Assembly: GCF_000002875.2 (NCBI RefSeq)
Contig: NC_009409.2
Location: 616,627 to 680,626, forward strand
Length of the DNA: 64,000 nt
Direction: 5' to 3'
DNA from: Leishmania infantum JPCM5
Taxonomy: Eukaryota; Euglenozoa; Kinetoplastea; Trypanosomatida; Trypanosomatidae
The position numbers and the translations under genes are program-made. Of this stretch, positions 47,753 through 58,690 are shown piece after piece. How positions within the stretch are numbered: position 1 is the first letter of the stretch; each line of letters opens with the position of its first letter. The notes under the pieces are model-generated. The model was not told the DNA's origin and did no database searches. It saw only the letters and a program-made list of their open reading frames with translations.

Positions 47753-48433
47753 ACTCCACCTTCTTTGCCAATACCGCGTGTGTACGTGTGTGTGCGCGTA
47801 CGTGTATGAATGCTAGCCTCCTTGCACCGATGAAGGAAGAGGGATGAAGGATCGAGGTGGAGATGGAGCGGAGGCGTGCACAGAGAGCGGTTGATGTGCG
47901 CGCTGAGAGAGAACGTGCATGAGAGGAGAGGGGGAGGGGCGAGAGGAGAGATGGGGCTGGGAGCGGCAGAGTCGCCGAAGCCGAACAACTCTTGCTTTTC
48001 GTCCGCCTTCCCTTGTCCTCACCCCCTGTCGACCTTGCAGAGCGCACACTTCACAGTGGCAAACACATATACCTATGTGGCGTGCTGGGAGAGTTTCGGG
48101 GATGTGCGCCACCCTGCTCTTCAGCGGGAGCGTCTCACTACAGCGTGCATCACCAGCTCCTTTCCTTCTTCTGTCACACATGCCAAAGGAGAACAGAGGG
48201 CGAGGGCTGAGAGGCTGCAGGCCTGAGGCTTTTCTTCACGCGTTCGTCCTGCGCGCCGATTGGATGGCGCTCGTCGGAACACAATGCAGTGCCTCGCTCG
48301 TGAACACAACCGCGCATACAAATACGCTTAAAATGCTTTTCTCGCGGCCACGCCCACACGCGGACACACACACATACACACACACACACACGCACACCAG
48401 AAAGAGCGCCAGTGCTGTCGATTAAGTCGACCG
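47753..48433. other. Intergenic spacer
   Basis: A 0.7-kb stretch with a CA run near 48364-48390. No gene is recognisable. It should hold the LSM8 3' UTR. Confidence 0.6.
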
Positions 48434-48829
48434 TCACGACGACCTCGCTACAGCAGTAGCAGGCGGCATATCCCGTCCTCGCCAATCCTTCACGTTTGTG
48501 CCAGCCTCCTCGTACACGTCGATGGCAGCAATGGAAACGACGTCGGCACCGCGCAGCATCATCACGCCTAGTTGTACCTCTTCCAGGGGCGGCAGAGCGC
48601 CGCTTGCAGTGCCACCGCTGCTGAAAGCCGTGGAGACACCTTCATCGACAACGCCACCGTTGTCCTCTTCGGCCGCGCCATCGTCGAAATCGTACGGCGC
48701 GCCAGTGCGCTCGACGCAGGATGTGAGTACGATGTTCAGCAGCTGATCGGCTGCGTGGAGTACGCCGACGAGATTACGACCATCTACCGTCACCACGGAG
48801 ACACGCTTGCGCAGGTACTGGGAGAGCAT
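48434..48829 (-). CDS. LSM8: LSM8, U6 snRNP Sm-like protein
   Basis: A protein of 131 residues from the ATG at 48827-48829. The Sm1 motif is residues 4-44 (YLRKRVSVVTVDGRNLVGVL, then DQLLNIVLTSCVERT). It follows the LSM8 pattern of VDGR and a D-Q-x-x-N core. The Sm2 motif is at about 83-102 (VQLGVMMLRGADVVSIAAID), with the LRGxxV core. Between them lies an acidic, Gly/Ser-rich insert of about 38 residues that human LSM8 lacks. LSM8 distinguishes the nuclear Lsm2-8 ring, which binds the U6 snRNA 3' end, from the cytoplasmic Lsm1-7 ring. The frame continues upstream for 21 codons, but homology starts at this Met. Confidence 0.87.
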   Translation of the reverse strand: MLSQYLRKRVSVVTVDGRNLVGVLHAADQLLNIVLTSCVERTGAPYDFDDGAAEEDNGGVVDEGVSTAFSSGGTASGALPPLEEVQLGVMMLRGADVVSIAAIDVYEEAGTNVKDWRGRDMPPATAVARSS

Positions 48830-50007
48830 GTGCCGCGCGTAACGTCGGATACGCGGGTGGGTCTTCAGCACACCACAGACGCACGCACACACAGAAGGGA
48901 GAGCCCCTGGCTGGGGCCGTTCTTTTTTCGATATTATAGCACTCGATGACGTGCGTGTGTGTGTCGGTCAGCCTCCCCGGGGTGAGCCCCAATCCAAATC
49001 ACAACAGCGGCAACACAGTGCACACTCAATCCGTTGGAATGATTACATGAAAGAGAGAGAGAGAGACAGAGGGGGAGCGGAGAGACGCAGTGGAGAGAGA
49101 CATGCGCACACAAACACATACACACAGCCTCGTTGTATGCTGCCGGGGCAAAGCACGGGTGTAGACGCGGCGGCATGTGCGTCCTCTGCCTTCACGAGCA
49201 CCCCCCCCCAAAAAAAAAACAAGCCGCATAAGACGTGCGCAAGAGGGAGGGGGCGTGAAGGTAGAGGAGGGGGGGGGGCTATGAGAGGTGGTGCTGGTGC
49301 GTATGTGCGAAGCGTGTCCGTAACCCCAACACGAACTAGAACGCTTTGGGCCACACGGTGATGCGTCGGCGACCACTCGGACGACATCAGCGCGACGAAT
49401 GCGGGGCAGGAAGAGGGAAGGCAAACGGGAATGTGTGTGTATATGTGCGCGAGTGGTCTTTCTCGGCTGCCGCACCGCTGCCGCCTCTCACTCTCCACCT
49501 CCATTCGCTTCCAGGTCTCCTCGACGCCAAACATGCAGACCCGCGCACACTCAAACGTGTCGTTCTCTGTCGTCTCAATGTGCCTCTCTGCATCTTCGTC
49601 TACGCCTCTCTCTGCACCATCCCTCGCCCCCCACTGCACCAGCCAGACTCCCGAACAGCTGCACTCGGCTTGAAGGAGGGCACAGATTTGGGGTGCCGGC
49701 CCAAGCGTGTGCACGCCGTGTATCTGTTTCTCGGTCTCTCTGTGTCTGTGTGTAAACACAGATGGGAAAGAAGAGAAAACAGAAGGAACACGGCGGCAGC
49801 GGGTGCATCTCGCCCAAGTCGCTACTGTGTTCACCATCTACCGGGCGCGTATGTGTGTCGCATCGCTTAATGAGTTCTGGTGTCTTTGATCGTTAAGTAT
49901 ACCGTTGAATTCTTCGCTTTTCCCGTCTTGGAAGGTACATGTGGGTGCGCGCGTGTGTGCGGAGCATCTGCATGCGTTGCATGCGTGCGCATGGAACTCG
50001 AGCACCT

Positions 50008-50011
<4 letters not shown>

Positions 50012-50039
<28 letters not shown>
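50012..50039. repeat. (AC)14 microsatellite
   Basis: Fourteen AC units on the plus strand. Confidence 0.95.
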
Positions 50040-51084
50040 CACACGCACGCACACACGCGCACACGGAGAGGGAGAGAGAGAGACCCGCTTTTCTTCTTAG
50101 GTCAAAACCAAAGGAAACCACGCCAGCAGCGTCTGACGAGCGACTGCGTCGCTCTTATCGTCTACGCTAAGGGTGCGAGGTAGAGGTGTGTGCGTGTGTA
50201 TGCTTGTGGGAGGGGAGGGGGTGACGTGGGGGTTGCGGGAACAGAGGACAATGCTCGCTTTCTCCAGAGTTGCGTTCTGGTGTCTTGCAAAGGAGATGCT
50301 CACGTTAAAATTTTTTTTCTGCTGGACGTTGCGGTTCTCCGTTTTCTGGCTTCCTTTCAGGTGGATATTCAGCTACAAAAGAAACGTACAGGCGCAACGC
50401 GCACACAACACATCGCCGTCATCATCGGTGGCGCATCCCATTCCCACATTGGAGCCGGAGGGAGAGCAAGAGGGGCACGGGGAGAGGGGGGGGCAAGGCG
50501 AAGATAAGCCCGATATTCGCCTGATGTTTTTTTTTTCTCGTATATCGAACAACTTTTGTGCTGGGGATATTGTTGCCCTTTCGTCATTCTCTCGCTCTCT
50601 AGCTGCTGCGCTCTGCCTCACTCGTCAGCTACACGCACGCACGCTTGACGGGGGGGGAGGCGAGCACAGGAGAGAGAGGCGAATGGGGAGCGACCGAAGG
50701 CAAGGGCTTTTGAGTTTTTTTTTGTGTGTGTGGGATGTGTGCGCATGTGCGGTTTACATGTGCCACTCTTCAACGAAGGGTAGAGGAGAGAGCGGCGGGG
50801 CGGGGCGTGTGGTGTGTGTGGAAGGGCGAGAGGAGGACTACAGCACCACAGTGCGGCACATACACTACGCCTTCTCTGTACTTCCAACGCGCCACACCCA
50901 CCTCGCTCTCTCCTTCCCTCTTTTGCACGCGCACTATGTGCAAAGGCATCCCAAAGCCAGGCAAGAGAACATATAAGGAGAGCGAGAGGAGTCGCACTGA
51001 GGCAAACATGAAGAGCCGATAAAGACGCAGACGAACAAGCGGGGGAAGGGGAGGGAAAGAGAGACGGAAGGATACGCACGCACG

Positions 51085-51110
51085 CACACACACACACACA
51101 CACACACACA
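51085..51110. repeat. (CA)13 microsatellite
   Basis: About thirteen CA units on the plus strand. Confidence 0.9.
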
Positions 51111-51515
51111 TAAACCTACGCATACAACAAACACACATACACACAACTATATATATATTAGCACACAGACGGGAAGGGGGACGCTTACTGGCAGACGGGA
51201 GCGGCAACAACAGGATACAACGTGGTGTGCACAGAGGTCCCTCTCAGCGCAGACAAATAAAATCAACTGCGTACCCATGGATAGAGGTGTGGTTGACCAC
51301 CCATGTGCGGGTGTAGGCGGGTGTGAGGCAACGCATGGGGAGCACACGCCAGTGCGTGCACAGCGCCTTACCTCTCTCTATCTTCTGCTGTCCCCCCCCC
51401 TGTGCTCTATGCAGGCGGCTATGTCATCGCTGCTTGGCTTCCTGTAGATTCCCTAGAAGACTTGTTGCCGACTAGAGTAAGCACACTCACACACACGCAC
51501 ATGCACGCATACGCT

Positions 51516-52568
51516 TTAGCTGAGTACGCGCTTGGCAGCGGCCATGACGTCGGCCACCTGCGGCTGCGAGGCCATCTCGATATCCTTGCTGTACGGTGTC
51601 GGACAGTCGGCGCACGACACGCGCTCGATCGGGGCATCGAGGTAGTCGAACGTGTCGCTCTCCATGACACAGGCGCAGATCTCAGCACCAATGTTGCACA
51701 CAGGGAAGGACTCATCGACTGTGACTGCACGGTGCGTCTTCTTGATGGAGCTGAGGATGGTGTGACGGTCGAGCGGGCGCAGGGAGCGAAGGTTGATCAC
51801 CTCCGCCTGCACACCCTCTGCGGCGAGCTTCTCAGCCGCCTTCAAGCACAGATCCACACCGCGAGAGAAGCCGATGAGGGTAATGTCCTTGCCCTCGCGC
51901 TCAATCTTCGCCTTGCCGAACGGGATCACAAAGTTCTTGTCCGCTACCTCGTCTGTGACGGGGAAGGACTCGCTGTACAGCAGCTCGTGCTCGAGCACCA
52001 CCACGGCGTTGTCGTCGCGGATGGCCGCCTTGATCATGCCGCGGGCATCCTCGCAGTTGTACGGCGCAATTACCTTCAGGCCGGGCACGGACGCGTACCA
52101 CGGGCCGAAGCACTGACTATGCTGGGCACCTACACCAGCCGACGCACCGTTGGGACCGCGAAAGACTATGGGGCACTTCATCTGGCCACCAGACATATAC
52201 AGGCTCTTGCCGGCCGAGTTGACAATCTGATCAATAGCCTGCATGGCGAAGTTGAAGGTCATGAACTCGCACACGGGGCGCAGGCCACTGAGAGCGGCGC
52301 CAACGGCCATGCCGGCGAAGCCGTGCTCTGTGATGGGCATGTCGATGATGCGGTCCTTGCCATACTTGTCCACAAGGCCCTTGGTCACCTTGTAGGCACC
52401 CTGGTATTGACCGACCTCCTCACCAATCACGAAGACCTTCTCTTCGCGGGCGAGCTCCTCGTCGAGGGCCGAGTGGATCGCATCGCGCACCGTCATGTTG
52501 GTTGTGGCGCAGCGCGCCGCCATGGCGGCGGACGCAGAGAGCAGAGCTCTGGAGGCGAAGCGGCGCAT
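51516..52568 (-). CDS. PDHB: Pyruvate dehydrogenase E1 component, beta subunit, mitochondrial
   Basis: A protein of 350 residues, the normal length for the family. The first 20-25 residues ([20 protein letters not shown]) are a mitochondrial presequence. The mature part starts [20 protein letters not shown] and continues with the thiamine-diphosphate half-site block [20 protein letters not shown], then [16 protein letters not shown] and the phenylalanine-rich block [35 protein letters not shown] and the C-terminal domain ([18 protein letters not shown], then TVDESFP) complete it. With E1 alpha it decarboxylates pyruvate using thiamine diphosphate and passes the acetyl group to E2 in the mitochondrial matrix. 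E1 alpha is not in this window, as usual for dispersed kinetoplastid complexes. No defect is seen. Confidence 0.97.
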   Translation of the reverse strand: MRRFASRALLSASAAMAARCATTNMTVRDAIHSALDEELAREEKVFVIGEEVGQYQGAYKVTKGLVDKYGKDRIIDMPITEHGFAGMAVGAALSGLRPVCEFMTFNFAMQAIDQIVNSAGKSLYMSGGQMKCPIVFRGPNGASAGVGAQHSQCFGPWYASVPGLKVIAPYNCEDARGMIKAAIRDDNAVVVLEHELLYSESFPVTDEVADKNFVIPFGKAKIEREGKDITLIGFSRGVDLCLKAAEKLAAEGVQAEVINLRSLRPLDRHTILSSIKKTHRAVTVDESFPVCNIGAEICACVMESDTFDYLDAPIERVSCADCPTPYSKDIEMASQPQVADVMAAAKRVLS

Positions 52569-53618
52569 GACGTTCTGTGTGCGTGCGTCGTTTGGGTAGA
52601 GGAGGGAGGGGCCGAGGGCGGCTTCTGTCGGTGATTTGGCGATGATGATTATTATCGATTAGTGCTACGAAGGAGATGTATGAGAGAAAGCAACGAAGGG
52701 GGGAGGGAGTATGTGCGTGCTTGTGTGCGCTTGTGTAAACTGTGCGTGTATGTGCTTGTAATATGCGAAATCGATGGAGAGTAAGAGAGTGTAAGTGCGC
52801 GAGACGATTTGAGCGAGCATGGCACGACGTCAGGATGGCGATCACTGATGGACATGCGCCTGGAACCGCCGAGCATGAGGGAAAGGCTGCTTGTGCGCGT
52901 TTGAGGGCGCGCCTGCGGCAAGGCTGGGCAAGGAGGGGGAGGGAAGAGTGCGAAGCGAGAGAGGGGTGCACAAAGTCGACACATCTCTCATCACCATTCC
53001 GCTGCTGCTGGTTGCGGTCGCCCTTTCTGTACGCTCATGCTCCCCCCTCTCTCCCTCTGCTCCATCTCCCATTCCCTAACCTCCTCCATCAGCTTCGTTA
53101 GCCCTCCCACGGCCGTGTCCTCCCGTTGTCTTTTGCATCGCCTATGTCATCCAAGCCCCACCAGCGCTTGCGCATGGGTGCGCGCGCGTGTGCAGCCCCC
53201 CTCACCCCACGCTTTCTGTGCTTCCTTTGGCAGAGGGCATATTCAAGCCACGACAGACCGAGAGGGAGCGGGGATAGATGGAGGCGAGGCGCTTGCCACA
53301 CACGACAGCAGGGTCGGAGGGAGGGAAGCTGCCCGCCGTGCTGCAGAATCGCCTGCATTGGCTTCCATCTTCAGCGCCTCTCTACCTCCCGAACGGCCCG
53401 TCATCTCGCTTCGTGTTTATTCGTTCACTCAAGATGAACAACCAAACAGCTACCCAACCACCCGAGCACCGCTCACCGTTTACTCGGCGTTCCGAAGCTT
53501 CTCAAGAGACGCCTCCCGGCACACATACACCCACCCGCACATTACACACGAGAGCCGCCTTCCACAGCACCACTTGCGTCCCCCCGCCCGTGTACAGGGC
53601 GGCTCCCTGTACTGCTGC
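52569..53618. other. Intergenic spacer
   Basis: A 1-kb stretch with the PDHB acceptor at its left end and few dinucleotide repeats. No gene is recognisable. Confidence 0.55.
52575..52606 (-). promoter_or_regulatory. Predicted spliced-leader acceptor for PDHB
   Basis: On the minus strand CGGCCCCTCCCTCCTCTACC and a short A/C-rich stretch are followed by ACACAG, with the AG at plus 52575-52576, only six bases before the ATG. Confidence 0.5.
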
Positions 53619-56600
53619 TCAGCGACGTGGGCGCTTGAAGTCGGCACGATACCGCTTGCTGTCCTTCGTTCGAGGCTTTTGCCACGGTTTCTCGTCACCA
53701 TCGCCACCACCACGGTCGTCGCGGCTCTTCTTGCGGTCCTTCTCGTTGCGCTGCTCTCTCTCTCGACGGTCTCCGCGCTTTCTCCGGCCGCTGCTGCTAC
53801 GTTCCACTGGCGCGGCGGCGGCGGACGAGGCGGTCGTGGGGCCTTCTGCCGCTCTCGCCGCGGGAGAAGAGGAGGACGATGGCCGTGGGTGAAGGGTAAA
53901 GAGACAGTGAACGTCATCGGCGACGCCGCAGTCGGTGCGTGCCGCGCTTTTCTCCACGACTGCCAGCTGCTGCGCGATGATGTCCATGACGGCACCCCTG
54001 CGCCGGGCCTTAAGCTTCTCTACGGTGCTGCGCAGCTTCTCCACCATGCTGCGCACGAGCGACAGCGGATCACCGAGGTGCTGCAACACCAGCACGATCT
54101 TCCACTCGTCAAGAATACCGTTTCGCAGCGCAATCTTCTGTACAGCCATGATGACGTCGCCGCACATGTGCTGCACCATGCGGAACGCGTCTGCCTCCGT
54201 GTCGGAGAAGCAGCGATAATATACGCGCGCTGCACTGGCTTCGATCAAGAAACTCTTCTTGTACGGCAGCACAATATCTTGCAGGACACACCGCAGACAA
54301 CACACGGAGGACAGCGCTTCGGTGCGGGTGCACTCAGCTAGAGAGTTCGCGAGCGTGAAGAAGAAGCGCTGACACATGCGCTGCCGCTCTTGCACACTCA
54401 TCGTGATGGGCAGATGCGCGTCGCTCAGAACGTGCAGGAGATGACCGAGCGTGGCGGCGCTGACAGCGCCGTCCACCGGCGAGATGCGCGCACGCTGAAC
54501 GAGGGCCTCGTGCATCTGATCGAGATAGTCACGCAGTGTGGCTGACTTAAGGACGGCTCCTGCAGCGTCGGCGGAGCTGGTGGTCGTGGTCGTCGTAATC
54601 GTCGCCTCCTTCGTGTCCTCGGCGGATGCGACAGTCGTGGCGTTCTCGTTTTCTGACGCTTCGCGTTGCTGTTGCTGCAACAGCAACGCGCGCAGGTCAC
54701 CGCGGACTGCCTCTCGCAATTCGTGCACCGCCACGGCCATGTCTGGCGCACCCTCCCTTTTCAGCTGCTCCACCATCGCGCGGATTCCGAGGAGCGTCTT
54801 CGTTGGCGCGTGCGACCCGCACTGAACGGAGAACTCCCGCAGGAGTCGTTTCGCGGCCGTCTGCACACGTGCAGCGGAGTCCACCTCCTCGTACGTGCAG
54901 GCCCAGAACCAGGAGAGCCAGCGGTGGCTGCTGCGCAGCTGCTGCTGCGCGGGTGGCGGATACGCAACACCGGGCGAGCTCACAGCTTCGGCGCTCTCTG
55001 TGCTGGCGACGGCGCCTTCTGATTCAGCAGCCTCCGCCACATTGCTGCCCAGCTGCACCTTGACACGATCTCGTAGAGAGAGAAGAAAAGGATGCGCTAC
55101 AACGTGGGGCGACAATAACGCCACCGACGTCGGGCGCGGATAGCACAGATGCTGAATCACCGTCGCCGCCGCCTCCGCAGACAGCGACGATGACGACACG
55201 CTCATCTGTAGCGCACACCAGCGACACATACCGAAGAACACAGACGTCATCACATCAATCGCCAGGCTGCACGTCCAGAGCAGCCCCGACGCCATCTTGG
55301 CGCTCTCGTGAGGCTCTGCAAACCGCCCGTTCGCCACCGCTGCCGCCTCCTGCAGAATGGCCAGGAATGGGGCAGAAGACGTGGAGATGGCGGCAGGCGC
55401 TGCCGTGACAAGCTCGCACAGATACCGCTGAGCAGCCCTGTGCGCGTGCCATGCCGACTCCGCCACTGGGGTGTCTTCGGCTCGCCAGAAGTACAGCCGC
55501 GGCAGCTCCCATGCATAGGCCATTGCACAGCCGGAGGGATATTTGGCTGTCAGCGCAAGACTCACGTCCACGTCCTCCGCGGTGGCGTAGTCGAGAGCCA
55601 TAGCACGCAGCGGCGGCACAAAGAAGGCGGCGAGGCCGTGGCGCTGCTGCTTGACAATGTGATGGCGCAGGTACTCGATTATAGTACACCCACCCTCGCC
55701 GAGAAACGTTGCCAGCGCAGCGCGCAGGCGAGGTAGCACCGTGGATGGCAGCGTTCGGAAGACGGCTGCAAAGAACATGAGGAGCTCGCTTGTGGCCACC
55801 TCGTCACCGGTGTTGCGCATGCGTGCGACGCAGGCCTCATCCAGCGCTGCGCCGAAGAAGCTCGCGAGCGTTGCGGGGAGGGCGCGAGGTGATGCCCACA
55901 TTCGCGCGACATCACCGTCCGCCGCCTCTTCTACGGCCGTGCTGTCGCCGGCGAGTTCCGGAAAGCGGTCCAGCACGTACTGCATGGCCTGATCCAGGCA
56001 TGAAAAGACTCGGTAATGGCGAGGAAAGTACAGCTCGACGAGCTGCACCGCAGACAGCAGCTCATCCGTCAGAGCGTTGACACGCGTGGCGCTGGTGGTG
56101 GTGGCGGCGTCGCTGCTGGGCGACTGCGTGGAGAGGTCGGCGTCGGAGGCGTCTGGCGTGGCGCCAGGATCCCCTGCGCCGCCTTTTTCACGCACCACCG
56201 CGTCAACACGGACACCCAGCGCCACACTGCCCACTCTGAGAAGCAGCTGAAACACGCACTCCTGCATCACTGACAGCGGCTGCTGAAGTGCGGCGAAGGC
56301 AAGCGGAAGAAGACCGTGGGACCCCGTGCTGTGGGCTTGGAGATCCGTTCCAGCTGCGGCGGCTTGCCCAGGCACATGCGCACCCGTTGAGGGGTAGCTG
56401 AGGCACCCCATCACACGAGAGAAACACGCCGTGGCAAATGTGCAGTCCCGCGCGTGGCGGTGGTGCACGCGCATCTGCCGACGTGCCCCACAGGTGGTGT
56501 GCGTGAAGAGAGCGTAGCCGCCGTCCTGAGTAGCGTGCGTGACGCGGTGCAGCTCACGGACGCAGCTTTTCCATGCCTCCAATGAAAGCGGCGTCTGCTT

Positions 56601-58331
56601 CTCAGCAGGCGGCGCGGAGTCGTCCGGCGGAGGCGTGAAGAAAAAGTTCGTGAGGAAGGCCGCGTACGGGGCTATCAGGAGCGTCGTCTCGCCGTAGGTG
56701 CTGAGGACGAGCGTGAAAGCCATGGCCTGCTTGCGCAGCCCCATCCAAGCCTCCTCGACCTCTGCGAGGCGGCTTGTGTCGTTGCCACTGGTGGGACCGT
56801 CAGCTCCCTGCTGCTGCTGCTTTTCTCCCTCGACATTGCCCTCTTCTTCCATACGCGGCGCCGCCGCAGCCACGGACATGCGTGCGTGCCGCGCCATGTG
56901 CTGGCAGGCGACCCACCAGCGGCTCATCAGCCGAAGAAGTTGCTCGCATACCTTGTAGGAGGTAAGGACGAGCAGAGGGGCCACGCTGTAGTCCACCTTG
57001 ATTGGCATTTCTGACTGTTGCGGCTGTGCCCGCAGCGCCGGCGGGAGCGGAACGGCAGCATAGGTGATCGTACAGTCGTCCTCACCCACCTCCGTGACGT
57101 TGTCGTCGTTGTAGAGCTGCATGTCGATGATGGCCTTCAACACATCACCGGCGTAGCGAATGTGCGCCGCCGCCGCCGCCGCCACTGCATCCGAGCTGGC
57201 CACACCAACAGCAGCATACTCAGACTGTACGACCGCGGCCTGCACGAAGCTTCGAAGCTGATCACTGAACTCTGAGTGCACCTTGCGCGTGAAACAGGGC
57301 AGGTATTCCTCCTGCTCTGAGGAAACAAGCTGCAGTCCTGACCCTTGCACGAAGGCACCGATGTAGCTCACAAGGCAGAGAGCAGGTGAAGGAATCAGCG
57401 GAGCTGATGTAGACGCCAAGGCGACCTCCTCTTGCTCGGTAACATCATCATGAGCACGCTGCTGCTGTTGATAAGAAGCGCGCAGGTACAGCGGCAACAT
57501 ACCAGTGAGCCAGTCGCCGATGTGAGTGCCTGTAGCAGCTACGGCGCGGCGATGCTGACCGCGGCGGGACTTTGTCGCCTCTTCTTCCACGTGTGGCGAT
57601 GCCGCCGCCGCGCCAGCGGTCGCAAAACTCAGAACATGAGTGAGAAGACTGTCCAGCAGCAGTGACAGAGCGCGGGCTGCCGGCGCCACGTCTGCCGTCT
57701 TGGATCTCCCCCGGCCTTGTACGTCCGCACTGCATTCTTCCTCACCGGCTACGGCGTTGCTTGTGCCTGCACCCGTCTCTGTGGCGCCGCGGGCGCCGTC
57801 TGTGAATCCTTGCAGGACTGCCTTGAAGAAGGCGAGGTAGATCTGCTGCTGGAGCGCACGCAGGCGGCGGGCCTGAACGGCGTCGACGTGGGCGGTTGGC
57901 ATGACCTTGGCACCGCTTCTTGCCACCCCCGCCGCCGATGCCGGCGTCGTATCATCGGCGGCCTGCTCTGCCTGCTCGGCGGCGCGCTCCTCCCAGGCCC
58001 GGGCCATGCACTTCCGGAGCTGCGTGAGAAGGGGCAGGAGGACGCCATCCCACTTCATTTGTTGGTAGAGGCCGCAGGTGCCAACGTCCCTGTTGTGCTG
58101 GGACACGCTGTCGGCACTGCCCTTCCTCGCGGGGTGCACTTCCCCAATCAGGGCCAGGAGGTCATTCTTGTAGGCGAGAACGTGGTTCGCTGTCTGCTTG
58201 GCGATGACGGAGAGACAGCTGGCGGCGGCGTCGTCGGCCGTGGCGTCGAGAGGCTCTGCCTCTTCAACAATGCTGCGGTGTGACCACCACCACGGCGCCA
58301 GATCGCTCGAGGACGCTTGCCCTGCTTCCAT
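53619..58331 (-). CDS. Large helical protein with basic RD/RE-rich tail, possible THO complex subunit 2
   Basis: A protein of 1570 residues from the ATG at 58329-58331 (MEAGQASSSDLAPWWWSH). It is almost wholly helical, with Ala/Gln-rich low-complexity inserts. The last 90 residues are strongly basic and Arg/Asp/Glu-rich (RKRGDRREREQRNEKDRKKS), like the tail of RNA-processing factors. In the C-terminal third, a block reading VLQDIVLPYKKSFLIEASAA followed by YRCFSDTEADAFRMVQHM resembles in order and spacing the conserved Tho2 region with its SCTE-EA-F motif. On that basis THO2/THOC2, the scaffold of the THO complex in mRNA export, is my best guess. The match is weak and from memory. Coding is certain from length and composition. 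The frame extends 95 codons upstream through UTR-like sequence. Confidence 0.7.
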   Translation of the reverse strand: MEAGQASSSDLAPWWWSHRSIVEEAEPLDATADDAAASCLSVIAKQTANHVLAYKNDLLALIGEVHPARKGSADSVSQHNRDVGTCGLYQQMKWDGVLLPLLTQLRKCMARAWEERAAEQAEQAADDTTPASAAGVARSGAKVMPTAHVDAVQARRLRALQQQIYLAFFKAVLQGFTDGARGATETGAGTSNAVAGEEECSADVQGRGRSKTADVAPAARALSLLLDSLLTHVLSFATAGAAAASPHVEEEATKSRRGQHRRAVAATGTHIGDWLTGMLPLYLRASYQQQQRAHDDVTEQEEVALASTSAPLIPSPALCLVSYIGAFVQGSGLQLVSSEQEEYLPCFTRKVHSEFSDQLRSFVQAAVVQSEYAAVGVASSDAVAAAAAAHIRYAGDVLKAIIDMQLYNDDNVTEVGEDDCTITYAAVPLPPALRAQPQQSEMPIKVDYSVAPLLVLTSYKVCEQLLRLMSRWWVACQHMARHARMSVAAAAPRMEEEGNVEGEKQQQQGADGPTSGNDTSRLAEVEEAWMGLRKQAMAFTLVLSTYGETTLLIAPYAAFLTNFFFTPPPDDSAPPAEKQTPLSLEAWKSCVRELHRVTHATQDGGYALFTHTTCGARRQMRVHHRHARDCTFATACFSRVMGCLSYPSTGAHVPGQAAAAGTDLQAHSTGSHGLLPLAFAALQQPLSVMQECVFQLLLRVGSVALGVRVDAVVREKGGAGDPGATPDASDADLSTQSPSSDAATTTSATRVNALTDELLSAVQLVELYFPRHYRVFSCLDQAMQYVLDRFPELAGDSTAVEEAADGDVARMWASPRALPATLASFFGAALDEACVARMRNTGDEVATSELLMFFAAVFRTLPSTVLPRLRAALATFLGEGGCTIIEYLRHHIVKQQRHGLAAFFVPPLRAMALDYATAEDVDVSLALTAKYPSGCAMAYAWELPRLYFWRAEDTPVAESAWHAHRAAQRYLCELVTAAPAAISTSSAPFLAILQEAAAVANGRFAEPHESAKMASGLLWTCSLAIDVMTSVFFGMCRWCALQMSVSSSSLSAEAAATVIQHLCYPRPTSVALLSPHVVAHPFLLSLRDRVKVQLGSNVAEAAESEGAVASTESAEAVSSPGVAYPPPAQQQLRSSHRWLSWFWACTYEEVDSAARVQTAAKRLLREFSVQCGSHAPTKTLLGIRAMVEQLKREGAPDMAVAVHELREAVRGDLRALLLQQQQREASENENATTVASAEDTKEATITTTTTTSSADAAGAVLKSATLRDYLDQMHEALVQRARISPVDGAVSAATLGHLLHVLSDAHLPITMSVQERQRMCQRFFFTLANSLAECTRTEALSSVCCLRCVLQDIVLPYKKSFLIEASAARVYYRCFSDTEADAFRMVQHMCGDVIMAVQKIALRNGILDEWKIVLVLQHLGDPLSLVRSMVEKLRSTVEKLKARRRGAVMDIIAQQLAVVEKSAARTDCGVADDVHCLFTLHPRPSSSSSPAARAAEGPTTASSAAAAPVERSSSGRRKRGDRREREQRNEKDRKKSRDDRGGGDGDEKPWQKPRTKDSKRYRADFKRPRR

Positions 58332-58690
58332 GCTATCACTTCCCGCTTGGCGTTTGGGATGTGTGGATGCTCTGTATGCGCGTGCGCGGCTTGTGCTGCC
58401 GCTTCTTCCTTTTAGAAGGCTCTCTTCGCTGTATCCGCCCCGTCTGTGCTTGTGTGCGTTCTCCCTGTACGGGTGGGCGTGGATTGCGCACAATTTGTGT
58501 GTAAGCGTGTGGCGAGCGAGACAGAGAGACCGACCGACAGACAGATGCGGACGGGGCGGGCAGACAGATGCAAGGATGGCAGAGCGGTCGCAGTGAGGAG
58601 GTCTCCGCGAGACCACAAGACGGTATCGTTATCGGCACACATACACACAATACCACTCCATCTCACCCGATATATGTGCGTGCATGTATT

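Larger units (their letters stand above)
48830..51515. other. Long intergenic spacer (2.7 kb)
   Basis: It holds a C10-A10 run at 49200-49219, CA repeats at 50012-50039 and 51085-51110, T8-T9 runs near 50307, 50526 and 50715, and an AT run near 51149-51160. Frames here translate to Cys/Val or His/Thr repeats. No gene is recognisable. Most of it should be the 3' UTR of pyruvate dehydrogenase E1 beta. Confidence 0.65.

Noticed and set aside
49043..49837. 264-codon minus-strand frame
   Set aside because: Low-complexity translation in a repeat-rich spacer, without a family or normal codon use.
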